Shown: positions 40,429 through 50,987, counted from the stretch's first letter. The stretch is 64,000 nt of DNA from CAUZSH01 sp963582935 (GCA_963582935.1 CAUZSH010000001.1:17227-81226), one strand, 5' to 3'. The notes: generated by a model from the letters alone, not told the origin. Numbers and translations: made by a program.

Positions 40429-41514
40429 TTACTTGAAATAAATATCTACGATAGTTTCAACGTCTTCAACTGAGACATCCGTTTTCAAAGTGGCATTACC
40501 CAGTCCTTTAAGCAAAATAAATTTCACCTGCCCTTGATCATTCTTTTTATCTCGACGCATAGCTTGCCAAAAAGGTGCTCTCGCCACATCCTTTGGGATT
40601 TCCATGGGCAAACCTACTTTTTCAATCAAATACTTTATACGCCCAACATCTTCCGCTGAAACCATCCCTAATGCCTTCGAAAGATCGCTTGCAATCAAGA
40701 TTCCAACGGCAACAGCTTCACCGTGTTTTAAGCCTTGATACTTTTGAACGGCTTCGATCGCATGACCAAAAGTATGTCCGAGATTTAATAATGCGCGAAC
40801 TCCTAAGGTTTCTTTTTCATCCTCAGCAACTACTTGCGCTTTCAGCTCACAACTACGCTGAATGGCATAGCTTAATACATCTGAATCTCTCTGCATCAGC
40901 TTTTCTATATTCGCCTCTAGCCAGCAAAAGAAATCACGGTCAATAATACAGCCGTATTTGATGACTTCTGCCAAACCTGCTTTGTATTCATTATCAGGCA
41001 ATGTGCTAAGCATTTTCATCTCAATTAGAACGGCTTGAGGCTGATAAAAAGCCCCGATCATATTTTTACCCAAGGGATGATTGATACCCGTTTTTCCGCC
41101 AACAGAAGAGTCCACACAAGCGAGCAATGAAGTCGGCACTTGAACAAGATCAATCCCACGCTGATAAGTCGCCGCCACAAAGCCAGACATGTCACCAATC
41201 ACACCACCACCCAATGCAATGATCGTACTATTTCGAGAAAAACTTTCTTCCAATAGTTGTGAATATATTTTTGAAAGCGTTTCGCTATTTTTATGTCGCT
41301 CACCATCTGGCAAGATGCAAGTGGAACAAGTGAGTCCCGCCCTCAATAGCTTCTCCTGCCAATGAGATAAATATAAAGGTGCAATCACGTCATTGGTGAC
41401 GATCATCACACGTTTATGACGAATTAAAGGCTGAATGTCATCCGCTATAATTTGATCGGAAATAAGAATAGGATACTGTGTATGACCTAGGTCAAGGACC
41501 ACAGTTTTGGGCAT
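40429..41514 (-). CDS. aroB: 3-dehydroquinate synthase
   Basis: Second step of the shikimate pathway, forming 3-dehydroquinate. 361 residues. GGGVIGDMSGFVAATYQRG (NAD-binding), PTSLLACVDSSVGGKTGINH and the zinc-ligand region LNLGHTFGHAIE are all intact. The ATG overlaps the stop of aroK by one base (TAATG), giving translational coupling. It is last in pilMNOPQ-aroK-aroB. Confidence 0.97.
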   Translation of the reverse strand: MPKTVVLDLGHTQYPILISDQIIADDIQPLIRHKRVMIVTNDVIAPLYLSHWQEKLLRAGLTCSTCILPDGERHKNSETLSKIYSQLLEESFSRNSTIIALGGGVIGDMSGFVAATYQRGIDLVQVPTSLLACVDSSVGGKTGINHPLGKNMIGAFYQPQAVLIEMKMLSTLPDNEYKAGLAEVIKYGCIIDRDFFCWLEANIEKLMQRDSDVLSYAIQRSCELKAQVVAEDEKETLGVRALLNLGHTFGHAIEAVQKYQGLKHGEAVAVGILIASDLSKALGMVSAEDVGRIKYLIEKVGLPMEIPKDVARAPFWQAMRRDKKNDQGQVKFILLKGLGNATLKTDVSVEDVETIVDIYFK

Positions 41515-42035
41515 TATTGATCTTCCATCAATAATTTCACAATACGTTGCACAACATTACGAACCGTCGTGTCACTCGTTTCAATCGTAAGATCAGCAAT
41601 CTCGCGATATAATGGCTCTCTTTCAAGCATCATTTTTTCTAGCTGAGCTTTTTTATCTTTTACTTGAAGTAATGGGCGTTTCTTATCTTTAGCTGTGCGT
41701 TCTAGTTGCTGTTCAACTGAAGCTTGTAAATAAACCACTTTCCCTCGTGAAGAAAGCAATGTGCGATTTTCTGGTAGAATAATCGCGCCGCCGCCCGTAG
41801 CAAGTACGATACTCTGCTCGCCGACTAAAGCTTCAATGGCTTGCTTTTCTCTTTGACGAAAACCCTCTTCACCTTCAATATCAAATATCCAATCTATTGT
41901 GACGCCACACTTTGATTCTATTACGCGGTCAGAGTCGTAAAAATCAAGTTTTAGCTCCGTTGCAAGCTGACGTCCAATTGTACTTTTTCCTGCACCAACA
42001 GGACCTATCAAAAACACACTTTGAGATCTTACCAT
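41514..42035 (-). CDS. aroK: Shikimate kinase
   Basis: Phosphorylates shikimate with ATP. 173 residues. Walker A is [15 protein letters not shown], the shikimate-binding region [12 protein letters not shown] holds the usual aspartate, and GGGAI and KRPLL complete the set. It follows pilQ after 120 bases on the same strand, the order conserved across gammaproteobacteria. Confidence 0.96.
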   Translation of the reverse strand: MVRSQSVFLIGPVGAGKSTIGRQLATELKLDFYDSDRVIESKCGVTIDWIFDIEGEEGFRQREKQAIEALVGEQSIVLATGGGAIILPENRTLLSSRGKVVYLQASVEQQLERTAKDKKRPLLQVKDKKAQLEKMMLEREPLYREIADLTIETSDTTVRNVVQRIVKLLMEDQ

Positions 42036-42155
42036 ATTAATAAATCTTTCTTCTTTTAATTTAGTTAATTTAAGTTGCCCTTACCGGCTCAGTTTCCAAC
42101 CCTATTCCTAAGGTTCTGATAAAATACACAATATTATACTCAATCGCAACCCAAA

Positions 42156-44165
42156 TTAACTTTCATGTCGCTTAATTGTGGTTTTGATGATCGTTGGGGT
42201 GATAAAGATAAGCAATTCTCGATTAACAATCTTATTTTTAACACTTTTAAACAACCAGCCTAAAAATGGAATATCTCCCAAAAGTGGCACTTTGGTTTGT
42301 TCTTTGGTTAAATCTTTCTCATATATCCCACCCAGCACAATTGTTTCACCATCAAACGTCATTAGTCTAGTTTGAATTTCACGGGTATCAATCGATTGCA
42401 CACCGCCAGCGCCGGTTGATGAGACTTGATCTTTTTTCACCTGTATATCTAAGATAATAGTATTATTTGGTGCAATTTGAGGGGTGACTTTCAACTCAAG
42501 CACCGCTTCTTTAAAGGTAACACTCGCTGCCCCGCTGGCGCTTGCTTCTAAGTAGGGAACTTCTTTACCTTGCTTAATAAACGCCTCTTGATTATCTGAA
42601 ACCGTCAGGTGTGGACTAGAAATAAGCTTTGCATCCCCCTCGAACTCTAAGGCTCGTATTTCTAAGCTTAAATCGATATTCCCAAATAAACGTGAAATAG
42701 CAATACCAAGAGTGCTTGTTCCTGCCGCGCCTACTGAAGAAATGAATGCTCCAGGATGCGCACTCCCATAAGCCTTGCCAACAAAATCTTGCCCTGAGCT
42801 AATATTAAGGTCTTTTAATACCCATTTAACTCCAAACTCATCGAGAAACTCTTTATTAATCTCCACAATTCTTGCTTCGATTAACACTTGTTCTACTGGG
42901 ACATCCAATTCTTTTAAGATTTCAATCGCTCTGCCAATCCCCTCTTCAGTGTCTCGTATCACCAAAGTATTGGTTCTTTGGTCTGCTTGGATAGAGCCTC
43001 TTGGCGTTAAAATAGGAAAGCCTCCGCCTGATGCTGACTGCAGTAACCCCATGGCCTCTCCCGCTGTGGAATAATTTAACGGATAAAAACGTGTATACAA
43101 TGGCGCCAATTCTTCTGATGCTTGACGTGCGGATAACTCTGCCTTTTCATGCGCCACAATTTCAGAACCTGGTGCGATGTAAAGAATTGTGCCAATCTGA
43201 CGTTTTCCTAGACTCTCAGATACCAATATAATTTCTAATGCTTGCTGCCACGGCACATCTTTTAGACCTAAGGTAATAGATCCACCCACAGAATCATTGA
43301 CCACCATATTAATCCCTGCAAAATTCGCAATAATTTGCAGTGCCGCTCGTACGGTAATATCCTGTAAATTCAACGATATCTTTTTATTATTTTCAAAAAC
43401 ATTTCCATTAAGGCTTTGCTTCCGCACCGTGACTTTTAACGTATTACCATCTTTGACTTCTTCATAACTCATCAGTGAGTTACTTCTTAGCCTAAACTCG
43501 GCATAGGCAAACCCATTGACACCGGTAATTGAACTCAAAGGAGTTTCAAAAGAAGTAACATTCATTCTATGCGTCCACTTTTCAGCAATACTTGCCTTTT
43601 GAATTTTAATAATAACGTCATCGCCATCTTTTTTAGTGGTAACCAGTCCATGGTTTTTAGGTAACTGTATGGTCAAAACACCCGAACGATCTATCCCTTT
43701 TACAAAAGTAATCTCTTCTATCACATTATCCATTTGCTTTTGGGTCATGCCATTTGTATCCATCGCACTATCATAAGCATTATTTAAAGCAAATTGCACC
43801 GTATGTTCATCTTGCCTTAAAAGTCTGATAGTTTCCTGTTGAGATAAATCAATAATCATCCGGCTTTTTTGCTTACCTTTCATCATCGAAACACTTTCAA
43901 TCAAGTTACTTTTAAGTTTATCTAAAGCGCCTTCTGGCACTTTCATTTTAACCGTTACCGGGAAATCAAACACCACCTGCTTACCTTCATTGGTCACGAA
44001 ATATTTTGGTATGGTTGCCTGTTCATCAAAGCTAAAATCTAGCCCTACCGTCTTACCATTACTTTCCACTGACGTAACACCAATCAAGGCATTCGCATTG
44101 ATACTATTAGACATCATCGCTAACAGTAGCGGGACACCATATTTTAAAACTCTGTGCGTCACCAT
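42156..44165 (-). CDS. pilQ: Type IV pilus secretin PilQ
   Basis: Forms the outer-membrane gate through which the pilus emerges. 669 residues with a signal peptide (VPLLLAMMSNSINANA), N-terminal AMIN domain segments, an STN/secretin N0 region near GINMVVNDSVGGSITLGL, an N1 region ending EQVLIEARIVEIN, and the C-terminal secretin core ending VPLLGDIPFLGWLFKSVKNK. The gene follows pilP with one base between them. There is no sign of damage. Confidence 0.95.
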   Translation of the reverse strand: MVTHRVLKYGVPLLLAMMSNSINANALIGVTSVESNGKTVGLDFSFDEQATIPKYFVTNEGKQVVFDFPVTVKMKVPEGALDKLKSNLIESVSMMKGKQKSRMIIDLSQQETIRLLRQDEHTVQFALNNAYDSAMDTNGMTQKQMDNVIEEITFVKGIDRSGVLTIQLPKNHGLVTTKKDGDDVIIKIQKASIAEKWTHRMNVTSFETPLSSITGVNGFAYAEFRLRSNSLMSYEEVKDGNTLKVTVRKQSLNGNVFENNKKISLNLQDITVRAALQIIANFAGINMVVNDSVGGSITLGLKDVPWQQALEIILVSESLGKRQIGTILYIAPGSEIVAHEKAELSARQASEELAPLYTRFYPLNYSTAGEAMGLLQSASGGGFPILTPRGSIQADQRTNTLVIRDTEEGIGRAIEILKELDVPVEQVLIEARIVEINKEFLDEFGVKWVLKDLNISSGQDFVGKAYGSAHPGAFISSVGAAGTSTLGIAISRLFGNIDLSLEIRALEFEGDAKLISSPHLTVSDNQEAFIKQGKEVPYLEASASGAASVTFKEAVLELKVTPQIAPNNTIILDIQVKKDQVSSTGAGGVQSIDTREIQTRLMTFDGETIVLGGIYEKDLTKEQTKVPLLGDIPFLGWLFKSVKNKIVNRELLIFITPTIIKTTIKRHES

Positions 44166-44166
44166 T

Positions 44167-44715
44167 TTATTGTTCCTCTTTGTCGAGAATCATTTCCACT
44201 TTTTTCTCTTCCCATAAACCAGATGGTCCTTTTATAATTTCGGTAATAAAAACCGTATCCGCAGTGATCGCATCTATTTTCCCATTATCTTTACCGACAA
44301 AATCACCCGTCTTCACACTGTAAATATTGCGGTCGTCACCATTTTTAATCAATGCCCAATTTTGTGTGCCCTGCTGGATAATCCCCACGAATTTCATCTG
44401 CCCAATGGCATATTCTTCCAGTGGCCCTTTTACTCTATTCTCATCTGGCAGTCTTTTTAGGTTGCTTTGCGCTGCTAACTGAGAATTTGTTGCCATTGGT
44501 TTTTGAAATGGATCACGTTCACTCGGATTTATAAATAAATAAGGTTGATAGCGCTTAATTTCAGGCAAGGGTTTGATCTTTTGCGCTTTTGTATTTTTCT
44601 TAAGTTCTTGCACATACTGCTGAAGATCACTTGTTCCTTTATTCGAGCAGGCCGACAACCCAAACAAAATAACCATCAATGAGAGAACCTTAATCCATCT
44701 AGCCACGATTAACAC
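44167..44715 (-). CDS. pilP: Type IV pilus lipoprotein PilP
   Basis: Inner-membrane lipoprotein linking the PilMNO platform to the PilQ secretin. 182 residues, a lipobox LSAC near residue 23, a proline/lysine-rich linker and the family's RDPFQKP region. GMGQ-like IGQMKFVGIIQQGTQNWALI and YSVKTGDFVGKDNGKI are typical. It starts with a GTG (44715, or 44706) and overlaps pilO by 17 bases. Confidence 0.92.
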   Translation of the reverse strand: MLIVARWIKVLSLMVILFGLSACSNKGTSDLQQYVQELKKNTKAQKIKPLPEIKRYQPYLFINPSERDPFQKPMATNSQLAAQSNLKRLPDENRVKGPLEEYAIGQMKFVGIIQQGTQNWALIKNGDDRNIYSVKTGDFVGKDNGKIDAITADTVFITEIIKGPSGLWEEKKVEMILDKEEQ

Positions 44716-45346
44716 CTTTTCCTCTGACCCCTTTCTCTGAAGGTTTTCGTTGTTCGTCTTCGTTGAGGTATCGATATGTATTTGCCTTAATCGTCATATT
44801 TAAACCATCTTCTTGCTTTGCGCCCTCTTTCCCTGATGGGCGAATGGAAAAATCATGAATCATGACAATCCGAGGGAGTGCCGAAATACCACTGATAAAC
44901 TGACCGAGCTCATCATAGGTTCCCGATACTGAGATCTCGATGGGTAGCGTCGCATAAAAACTTTCCACTTTTTCAGGCATAGGACGAATAAGCCGAAAGG
45001 TTAATCCTGCTCGCACACCCACACTGGTAATATCATCCACCAACTGAGGGACTTCTTTACTATTTGGAAGCTGTTGAATCATGGATTCGTAGATCCCTTT
45101 AAGCTCTTCAATTTGCGCTTGATATTGGGGCAAACTCACTGCTTGCTTCATCTTTAATGCGACGGATGTTTTAAGCTGGCTCTCTTTTTTCTGTATGGTA
45201 GAAAGATTATCTAAAGTATTCTTTGCATAAAACCAATATCCCGCAAAAGTACAGGCTGAAAATATAATCAAAGCACTCAATGACTTAATCCAAACTGGCC
45301 AGTCAGCGACATTCGATAAATTTATTTCATTGAGTTTCAGTGCCAT
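44699..45346 (-). CDS. pilO: Type IV pilus inner-membrane protein PilO
   Basis: Platform protein pairing with PilN. 215 residues: one N-terminal membrane helix (SALIIFSACTFAGYWFYA), a coiled coil (about residues 45-90) and a ferredoxin-like periplasmic domain including PIEISVSGTYDELGQFISGISALPRIV. Starts one base after pilN ends. Confidence 0.93.
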   Translation of the reverse strand: MALKLNEINLSNVADWPVWIKSLSALIIFSACTFAGYWFYAKNTLDNLSTIQKKESQLKTSVALKMKQAVSLPQYQAQIEELKGIYESMIQQLPNSKEVPQLVDDITSVGVRAGLTFRLIRPMPEKVESFYATLPIEISVSGTYDELGQFISGISALPRIVMIHDFSIRPSGKEGAKQEDGLNMTIKANTYRYLNEDEQRKPSEKGVRGKGVNRG

Positions 45347-45347
45347 G

Positions 45348-45929
45348 TCACCTCATCTTCTTTATCTGAATTTGATCATCTTCTTCAGATTCCTTCACAT
45401 CAATTTCAAGCTTAAAGTCACTAAAGCGTTGCAACTGGGAATCTTGCGTTTTAATCTCAACAAGTGTTGCTTTTTGGAGCCAATTTGCTTGATTGATCAC
45501 CCGCATAAATCTTGACAACTCATTATTGGAATCACTTTTCCCAACAATGTTGATAATATCTCCATGCTCCTGCAAATCGGTAATATAAATACCTTCTGGG
45601 ATAATTCTCGCAAGCTCCGTAAAAATATGAACCACTAATGGGCGTTTCTGCTGTAGCTTCTCAATAACCCTTACTCTGTCCCAAATTGATTTTTGTTCTT
45701 TCTTTAATTTATTGATGTCCTCAACTTTTTTAGCGAGTAGTGAAATTTCTTTTTGAAGATAATTATTACGAGCCTTTTGCGCATCCAACCAACCATTAAA
45801 AACGTATTGCATACCCAAGACGGCAATACCCGAAAAAACCAATCCTGCTATCAGTGCCATGATAAAGTGCTTTTTTCGTCGTATTCGATCTGACTCACGC
45901 CAAGGAATCAGATTGATGCTAATAATCAT
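45348..45929 (-). CDS. pilN: Type IV pilus inner-membrane protein PilN
   Basis: 193 residues. The cytoplasmic N-terminus begins MIISINLIPWRES, the INLLPWRE-type motif that binds PilM. A single membrane helix (FIMALIAGLVFSGIAVL), a coiled coil and the periplasmic domain follow (LARIIPEGIYITDLQ). It overlaps pilM by four bases (ATGA). Confidence 0.94.
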   Translation of the reverse strand: MIISINLIPWRESDRIRRKKHFIMALIAGLVFSGIAVLGMQYVFNGWLDAQKARNNYLQKEISLLAKKVEDINKLKKEQKSIWDRVRVIEKLQQKRPLVVHIFTELARIIPEGIYITDLQEHGDIINIVGKSDSNNELSRFMRVINQANWLQKATLVEIKTQDSQLQRFSDFKLEIDVKESEEDDQIQIKKMR

Positions 45930-46900
45930 CTTAACTCGTCACGTAAGGCTAAACCTGTTGCAATCATATACCGAAATGGCTCATCCACTTGCTCACCTTT
46001 TTTAACCTTCATTCCATTAAAGGGGTCCACCGTCATCACGGTTTTATTCAGGTAAAGCGCTAATTCTTCATTCAAGTCATCCATGCCAGCTCTATCGCCA
46101 TAGACCAGCACTGCTTCAATATCTTGACCGTCATTGTTGGCTGAAAATATTTGAAAGTTTCGCTTATACCACGACATGCTATCTTCAATATCACGCATTT
46201 CACTAATTTTTTCAGGAAAAGTTTGTTCTTCCGTGTAAGCGACCTCACCCTTATTTAAAATCACCACTCGCGTCATACTCAAGGAAACTTCTATAAAGGC
46301 AACACACACTTGATCTGAATATTCAAAATCAGGATGCAAAAGTAGTAGCTCACAAGCTCGAAGTAATGCAAATTGGTAAACGTCCACAATTTCAGGCGTT
46401 AATCCCGCACCAGAGATAATATCCATATAGTTATCAACAGGTTCTCGATGCGTTGCCACCAGCAAGACATCCTGCTTATTCTTTTTATTTTCAGTAGGAC
46501 CCAAAATTTGAAAGTCCATTCTAACTTCATCCATACTGTATGGAATATGCTTATCGGCATCAATTGAAAGTTGCTGTTCTACAGAATCTTCATCTAAGTT
46601 ATCATCTAGAGGAATAACTTTCGTCATCACATTTGCAGGCAACACCGCTACGGCTACTTTCTTCGTTTTTATTTTGTGTAAGGTGATTAATTTTTTTAGT
46701 AGCTCACTTAAAGCGACCACATCATTTATTTTAATGCCCTCAATCGCGCCCTCTGGAACTGCCCCTCTTACGGATTTTTCAAGCACATAGGCATCGCCAT
46801 CCGCTCGTAATAATACCAGCTTCATGTAATCATCAGTGATCTCCATCCCAAGTACTTTTTTGGGTGCGGCGCTAATTTCAATCAGTTTTTTCTTGCCCAT
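45926..46900 (-). CDS. pilM: Type IV pilus assembly ATPase-like protein PilM
   Basis: Actin-fold cytoplasmic protein that binds the N-terminus of PilN. 324 residues, slightly short for the family (about 350). It shows GMEITDDYMKLVLL, a central VAVAVLPANVMTKVIPL and DAAELSVEQQLSIDADKHIPY-like region (EQQLSIDADKHIPYSMDEV), and a C-terminal VYGDRAGMDDLNEEL. It is the first gene of pilMNOPQ. A good TATAATG -10 element lies just upstream, though its -35 is poor. Confidence 0.94.
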   Translation of the reverse strand: MGKKKLIEISAAPKKVLGMEITDDYMKLVLLRADGDAYVLEKSVRGAVPEGAIEGIKINDVVALSELLKKLITLHKIKTKKVAVAVLPANVMTKVIPLDDNLDEDSVEQQLSIDADKHIPYSMDEVRMDFQILGPTENKKNKQDVLLVATHREPVDNYMDIISGAGLTPEIVDVYQFALLRACELLLLHPDFEYSDQVCVAFIEVSLSMTRVVILNKGEVAYTEEQTFPEKISEMRDIEDSMSWYKRNFQIFSANNDGQDIEAVLVYGDRAGMDDLNEELALYLNKTVMTVDPFNGMKVKKGEQVDEPFRYMIATGLALRDELR

Positions 46901-47008
46901 TTATTACAATTACTACATTTGGTTACACTTACATTATAAAGCATAGTCAAGGATAAAGTATTATGCCAAGTTTAGGGCGAAAGATATTATGGGAATTTTA
47001 GAAGAAAT

Positions 47009-48484
47009 TTAAGCATCATAAGTGGAAGAAGAAACACCACTGTTAGAACCAATCCAATCCGTATGGAAAAATTGCCCCCTCGATTTATCTAAACGCTCAT
47101 AAGTATGTGCGCCAAAATAGTCTCGTTGCGCCTGAAGAAGATTCGCAGGCAATCGAGCCGTTAGCATTCCATCGAAGAAAGCCAGGGCTGAAGAAAGCGC
47201 AGGCACTGGCACACCAGCAGAAACTGCTGTTGCCATAACACGGCGCACACTCGGCAAAGCCTTTGTCAAAATATCTTTAAAAAATGGATCAAAAATCAAG
47301 TTTTCAAGATTTGGGTTATTTTCATAGGCCTTTTTAATATCATCCAAAAACACACTGCGAATAATACACCCTTCGCGCCACATTAAGGCAATATCACCAT
47401 AATTCAACGTCCAGCTGTATTCTTTTGCGGCTTCCTGCATCAACATATAACCTTGCGCATAAGAAATCACTTTCGCAAACAATAAAGCTTGCTGAATATC
47501 CGATAATAGAGCTGTCTTATCAAGACCTTTTGGATTTGGATTTGGATTTTGATTTTGATTTTGATTTTGGATACCATACAACTCAGCAGCTTTCACGCGT
47601 TCATCTTTTCGAGCGGAAAGACATCTTGCAAACACACTTTCTGCAATTAAGGTCAAAGGGATCCCTAAATCAAGCGCGGTAATACCTGTCCACTTTCCCG
47701 TTCCTTTCTGTCCTGCTGTATCTAAAATACGATCCACCACAAACCCTTCTTCATCTTTGAATCCCAAGATATTTGCCGTAATTTCGATTAAATAACTTTC
47801 AAGCTCAGTTTTATTCCAAGCATTAAATATGTCCGCTTGAGCTTGATTATCCATCCCAAGTAGATCACTCATCATTTGATACGCTTCACAGATCAGCTGC
47901 ATATCACCGTATTCTATACCATTATGCACCATCTTCACAAAATGCCCTGCGCCGCCATCGCCAACCCATTCACAACAAGGCTCACCTAAAGGTGTTTTCG
48001 CTGAGATCGCTTGAAATATTGGCTTCACATATTGCCAAGCCTCAGGCATTCCGCCAGGCATGATAGAAGGTCCAAAACGCGCACCCTCTTCTCCCCCTGA
48101 AACCCCTGTGCCAATATAAAGAATACCCTGTTTATTTAACGCATCTACTCGGCGTTGTGTATCGGGGAAATTAGAGTTCCCACCATCAATAATAATATCA
48201 CCTTGCTCCAAATGCGGTACGATTTGCGCAATAAAATGATCCACCACTTCACCCGCTTTCACCATTAACATTACTTTACGAGGCTTGCTTAATTTTGAAA
48301 CCATCTCTTCAACAGAATAAGCACCAACAATATTCGTATCTTTTGCTCCACCCTGTAAGAAATCATCCACCTTTGAAGTAGTACGGTTATAAGCCACCAC
48401 TTTGAACCCATGATCATTCATATTCAATATAAGGTTTTGACCCATAACGGCCAAGCCAACAACGGCAATATCTGCTTTTGACAT
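47009..48484 (-). CDS. gnd: 6-phosphogluconate dehydrogenase, decarboxylating
   Basis: Oxidative pentose-phosphate enzyme yielding ribulose-5-phosphate, CO2 and NADPH. 491 residues. VVGLAVMGQNLILNM (Rossmann), the catalytic GAGHFVKMVHNGIEYGDMQL and GTGKWT are intact, as is QAQRDYFGAHTYER near the end. Compared with E. coli it has an inserted Gln-Asn/Pro-Asn run around residues 305-318, encoded by hexamer repeats, in a loop before the KTALLSDIQQAL helix. It probably does not harm folding. The ribosome site is typical. No operon partner. Confidence 0.95.
   Translation of the reverse strand: MSKADIAVVGLAVMGQNLILNMNDHGFKVVAYNRTTSKVDDFLQGGAKDTNIVGAYSVEEMVSKLSKPRKVMLMVKAGEVVDHFIAQIVPHLEQGDIIIDGGNSNFPDTQRRVDALNKQGILYIGTGVSGGEEGARFGPSIMPGGMPEAWQYVKPIFQAISAKTPLGEPCCEWVGDGGAGHFVKMVHNGIEYGDMQLICEAYQMMSDLLGMDNQAQADIFNAWNKTELESYLIEITANILGFKDEEGFVVDRILDTAGQKGTGKWTGITALDLGIPLTLIAESVFARCLSARKDERVKAAELYGIQNQNQNQNPNPNPKGLDKTALLSDIQQALLFAKVISYAQGYMLMQEAAKEYSWTLNYGDIALMWREGCIIRSVFLDDIKKAYENNPNLENLIFDPFFKDILTKALPSVRRVMATAVSAGVPVPALSSALAFFDGMLTARLPANLLQAQRDYFGAHTYERLDKSRGQFFHTDWIGSNSGVSSSTYDA
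47528..47572. repeat. Hexanucleotide repeat inside gnd
   Basis: About seven 6-bp units: TTGGAT or TTTGAT on the plus strand, that is CCAAAT then CAAAAT on the coding strand. Units are multiples of three, so length change keeps the frame. Confidence 0.85.
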
Positions 48485-48674
48485 TTAAAAAATCCCCTAA
48501 GATAATAATTCGTAACAATACTAAGGTAAATTCAGCGATAGTTCAAAGTCCATCCCATCTTTTTCACCCGTCATATGATTTAAATTCAAAAAGTTAGCGT
48601 AAATTCATTGCCAGAATCATAAAAATAGGCTAAAACCCAGCACTAGTAGTCATATTTTTATAACGAGTTACAGT

Positions 48675-50987
48675 ATGAGCAAAAATTTGGTCATTGTGGA
48701 ATCGCCCGCCAAATCAAAGACAATTAAAAAATATCTTGGCAAAGATTTTGAAGTACTTGCTTCTTACGGACATGTACGAGATCTTGTTTCCAAAGATGGT
48801 TCTGTTGACCCCGACAAAAATTTTGCGATGAAGTACAAAAATATTGAACGCAATAAGAAACATATTGATGCCATTAAAGCTGCTGCAAAAAAAGCAGACA
48901 CCATCTATCTTGCTGCCGATCCAGATAGAGAGGGAGAAGCTATTTCATGGAATGTGCTAGAAATATTAAAGCGCTCTCGCATCCTTAAAGATAAAGCAGT
49001 TAAACGTATTGCATTTAATGAAATCACCAAATCAGCCGTGACCTATGCCGTCGAAAACCCTCGTGAAATTTCCATGGATCTCGTCAATGCACAGCAAGCT
49101 CGCCTTGCACTGGACTACTTGGTCGGATTTAACTTATCTCCCGTACTGTGGAAAAAAATCCGTTACGGCTTATCTGCAGGACGCGTACAATCACCTGCTC
49201 TACGCCTCATCGTTGAAAGGGAAGAAGAAATTGAAGCCTTTAAGGTAAAAGAATACTGGAGCATTCACGCAGATCTGAAAGAGAAAAGAAGAACTTTCTC
49301 TGCAAAACTTCATACCTACAATGGTGAAAAGCTAAATCAGTTTGATCTTAATAATGAAGCAGATGCACAAAATGCCGTTAATGTCATCATCAAGGATGCC
49401 GATGGTGAGCTGATCGTTTCAAAAATAGACAAGAAACAAAAAAGACGAAACCCAGCTGCCCCTTTCATTACCTCAACACTCCAACAAGAAGCTGCCCGTA
49501 AAGATGGGTTTACAGCGAAAAAAACCATGATGGTCGCACAGCAATTATATGAAGGGATTAATTTGGGCAGTGAAGCAGTAGGCTTGATTACTTATATGCG
49601 AACAGATTCCGTGAATCTTTCTCAAGACGCCATTACTGAAATTCGCAGTTTTATTACCAAGGAGTACGGTGCAAATAACGTGCCAAAATCTCCTCGCATT
49701 TATAAAACGAAATCAAAGAACGCTCAGGAAGCGCATGAGGCTATTCGCCCTTCTTCCGTTTTACGGAAACCGATTGATATTAAATCACATTTAACTGCTG
49801 ACCAATTAAAGCTCTATACCGTTATTTGGAAGCGCGCTGTGGCATCACAAATGATACATGCCACAATGGATACCGTCTCTATTGACCTTATTACAGAAAA
49901 TGAAAAGCATCTTTTTAAAGCCTCAGGTTCTGTGATTAAAAACCCTGGATTTTTGAGCCTCTATCAAGAAACGGTGGATGAAGATAAAAAAGATTCCGAT
50001 GATGAAAATAGCAAACAGCTACCGGTACTAGAAGAAAAACAAAAAGTCAAAGTATCTGATATTTTACCAAAACAGCATTTTACTGAGCCACCACCACGCT
50101 ATTCTGAGGCATCTTTAGTGAAATCACTGGAAGAGCTTGGCATTGGCCGCCCTTCCACCTACGCCTCTATTATTTCAACGCTTCAAGCCCGAGAATATGT
50201 AGAGTTAATTACCAAACGTTTTCATCCAACAGATGTGGGACGTGTTGTGAGCAAATTCCTGACTGAATTCTTTACGAAATATGTGGAATATACTTTTACC
50301 TCAAAGCTTGAAGATGAGCTTGATGCGGTGTCAAATGGCAAAAAAGAATGGCTTAAAGTTATGGAAAACTTTTGGAAACCTTTCCACACACTTGTTGAAA
50401 AAGTAGATGGAAGTGTCAAGAAAAGTGACGTTACCAGCGAAAAATTAGATGAGGAGTGCCCTGAGTGTAAAAACCCACTCAACATTAAACTCGGGCGACG
50501 AGGAAAATTCATTGCTTGCACTAATTATCCTGAGTGTAAATTTACCCGCGCGATTAAGTCAGATGGTGCGGAAGATGAAAAAGCAGAACCTGAAGTCGTT
50601 CAAGACTGCAAATGCCCTGCCTGTGAATCTGATCTACATATTAAACAAGGGCGTTATGGCAAATTTATTGGCTGCTCAAATTATCCCACTTGTAAGCATA
50701 TGGAGCCTTTAGTCAAACCCATAGATACGGGTGTGCAATGCCCTCAGTGTAAGTCACATAATATCATGGAGAAAAAATCACGTAAGGGTAAAACTTTCTT
50801 TGCCTGTGCTGGCTGGCCAAAGTGTAAATACCCACTGTGGTATAGACCTCTAGCAGAACAATGCCCTAAATGTGATTGGCCTATTTTAATGCATAAAAAC
50901 ACCAAGAAATTTGGTGAACAAAAAGTATGCCCTCAGGAAGACTGTGACTATAGTTTAGACTTGGAGAAGAAAGAGGAGTCGAAATAA
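48675..50987 (+). CDS. topA: DNA topoisomerase I
   Basis: Relaxes negative supercoils. 770 residues. The TOPRIM domain starts NLVIVESPAKSKTI, the metal site is AADPDREGEAISW, and catalytic Tyr307 is in YMRTDSVNLS. The C-terminus carries several zinc ribbons (CPECKNPLNIK, CPACESDLHIK, CPQCKSHNIM, CPKCDWPILM). No neighbours on the same strand within a likely operon. Complete. Confidence 0.97.
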   Translation: MSKNLVIVESPAKSKTIKKYLGKDFEVLASYGHVRDLVSKDGSVDPDKNFAMKYKNIERNKKHIDAIKAAAKKADTIYLAADPDREGEAISWNVLEILKRSRILKDKAVKRIAFNEITKSAVTYAVENPREISMDLVNAQQARLALDYLVGFNLSPVLWKKIRYGLSAGRVQSPALRLIVEREEEIEAFKVKEYWSIHADLKEKRRTFSAKLHTYNGEKLNQFDLNNEADAQNAVNVIIKDADGELIVSKIDKKQKRRNPAAPFITSTLQQEAARKDGFTAKKTMMVAQQLYEGINLGSEAVGLITYMRTDSVNLSQDAITEIRSFITKEYGANNVPKSPRIYKTKSKNAQEAHEAIRPSSVLRKPIDIKSHLTADQLKLYTVIWKRAVASQMIHATMDTVSIDLITENEKHLFKASGSVIKNPGFLSLYQETVDEDKKDSDDENSKQLPVLEEKQKVKVSDILPKQHFTEPPPRYSEASLVKSLEELGIGRPSTYASIISTLQAREYVELITKRFHPTDVGRVVSKFLTEFFTKYVEYTFTSKLEDELDAVSNGKKEWLKVMENFWKPFHTLVEKVDGSVKKSDVTSEKLDEECPECKNPLNIKLGRRGKFIACTNYPECKFTRAIKSDGAEDEKAEPEVVQDCKCPACESDLHIKQGRYGKFIGCSNYPTCKHMEPLVKPIDTGVQCPQCKSHNIMEKKSRKGKTFFACAGWPKCKYPLWYRPLAEQCPKCDWPILMHKNTKKFGEQKVCPQEDCDYSLDLEKKEESK

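Noticed and set aside
47425..47682. Plus-strand frame rich in Asp-Phe repeats inside gnd
   Set aside because: It is a shadow of the hexanucleotide repeat; gnd on the other strand is clearly the real gene.
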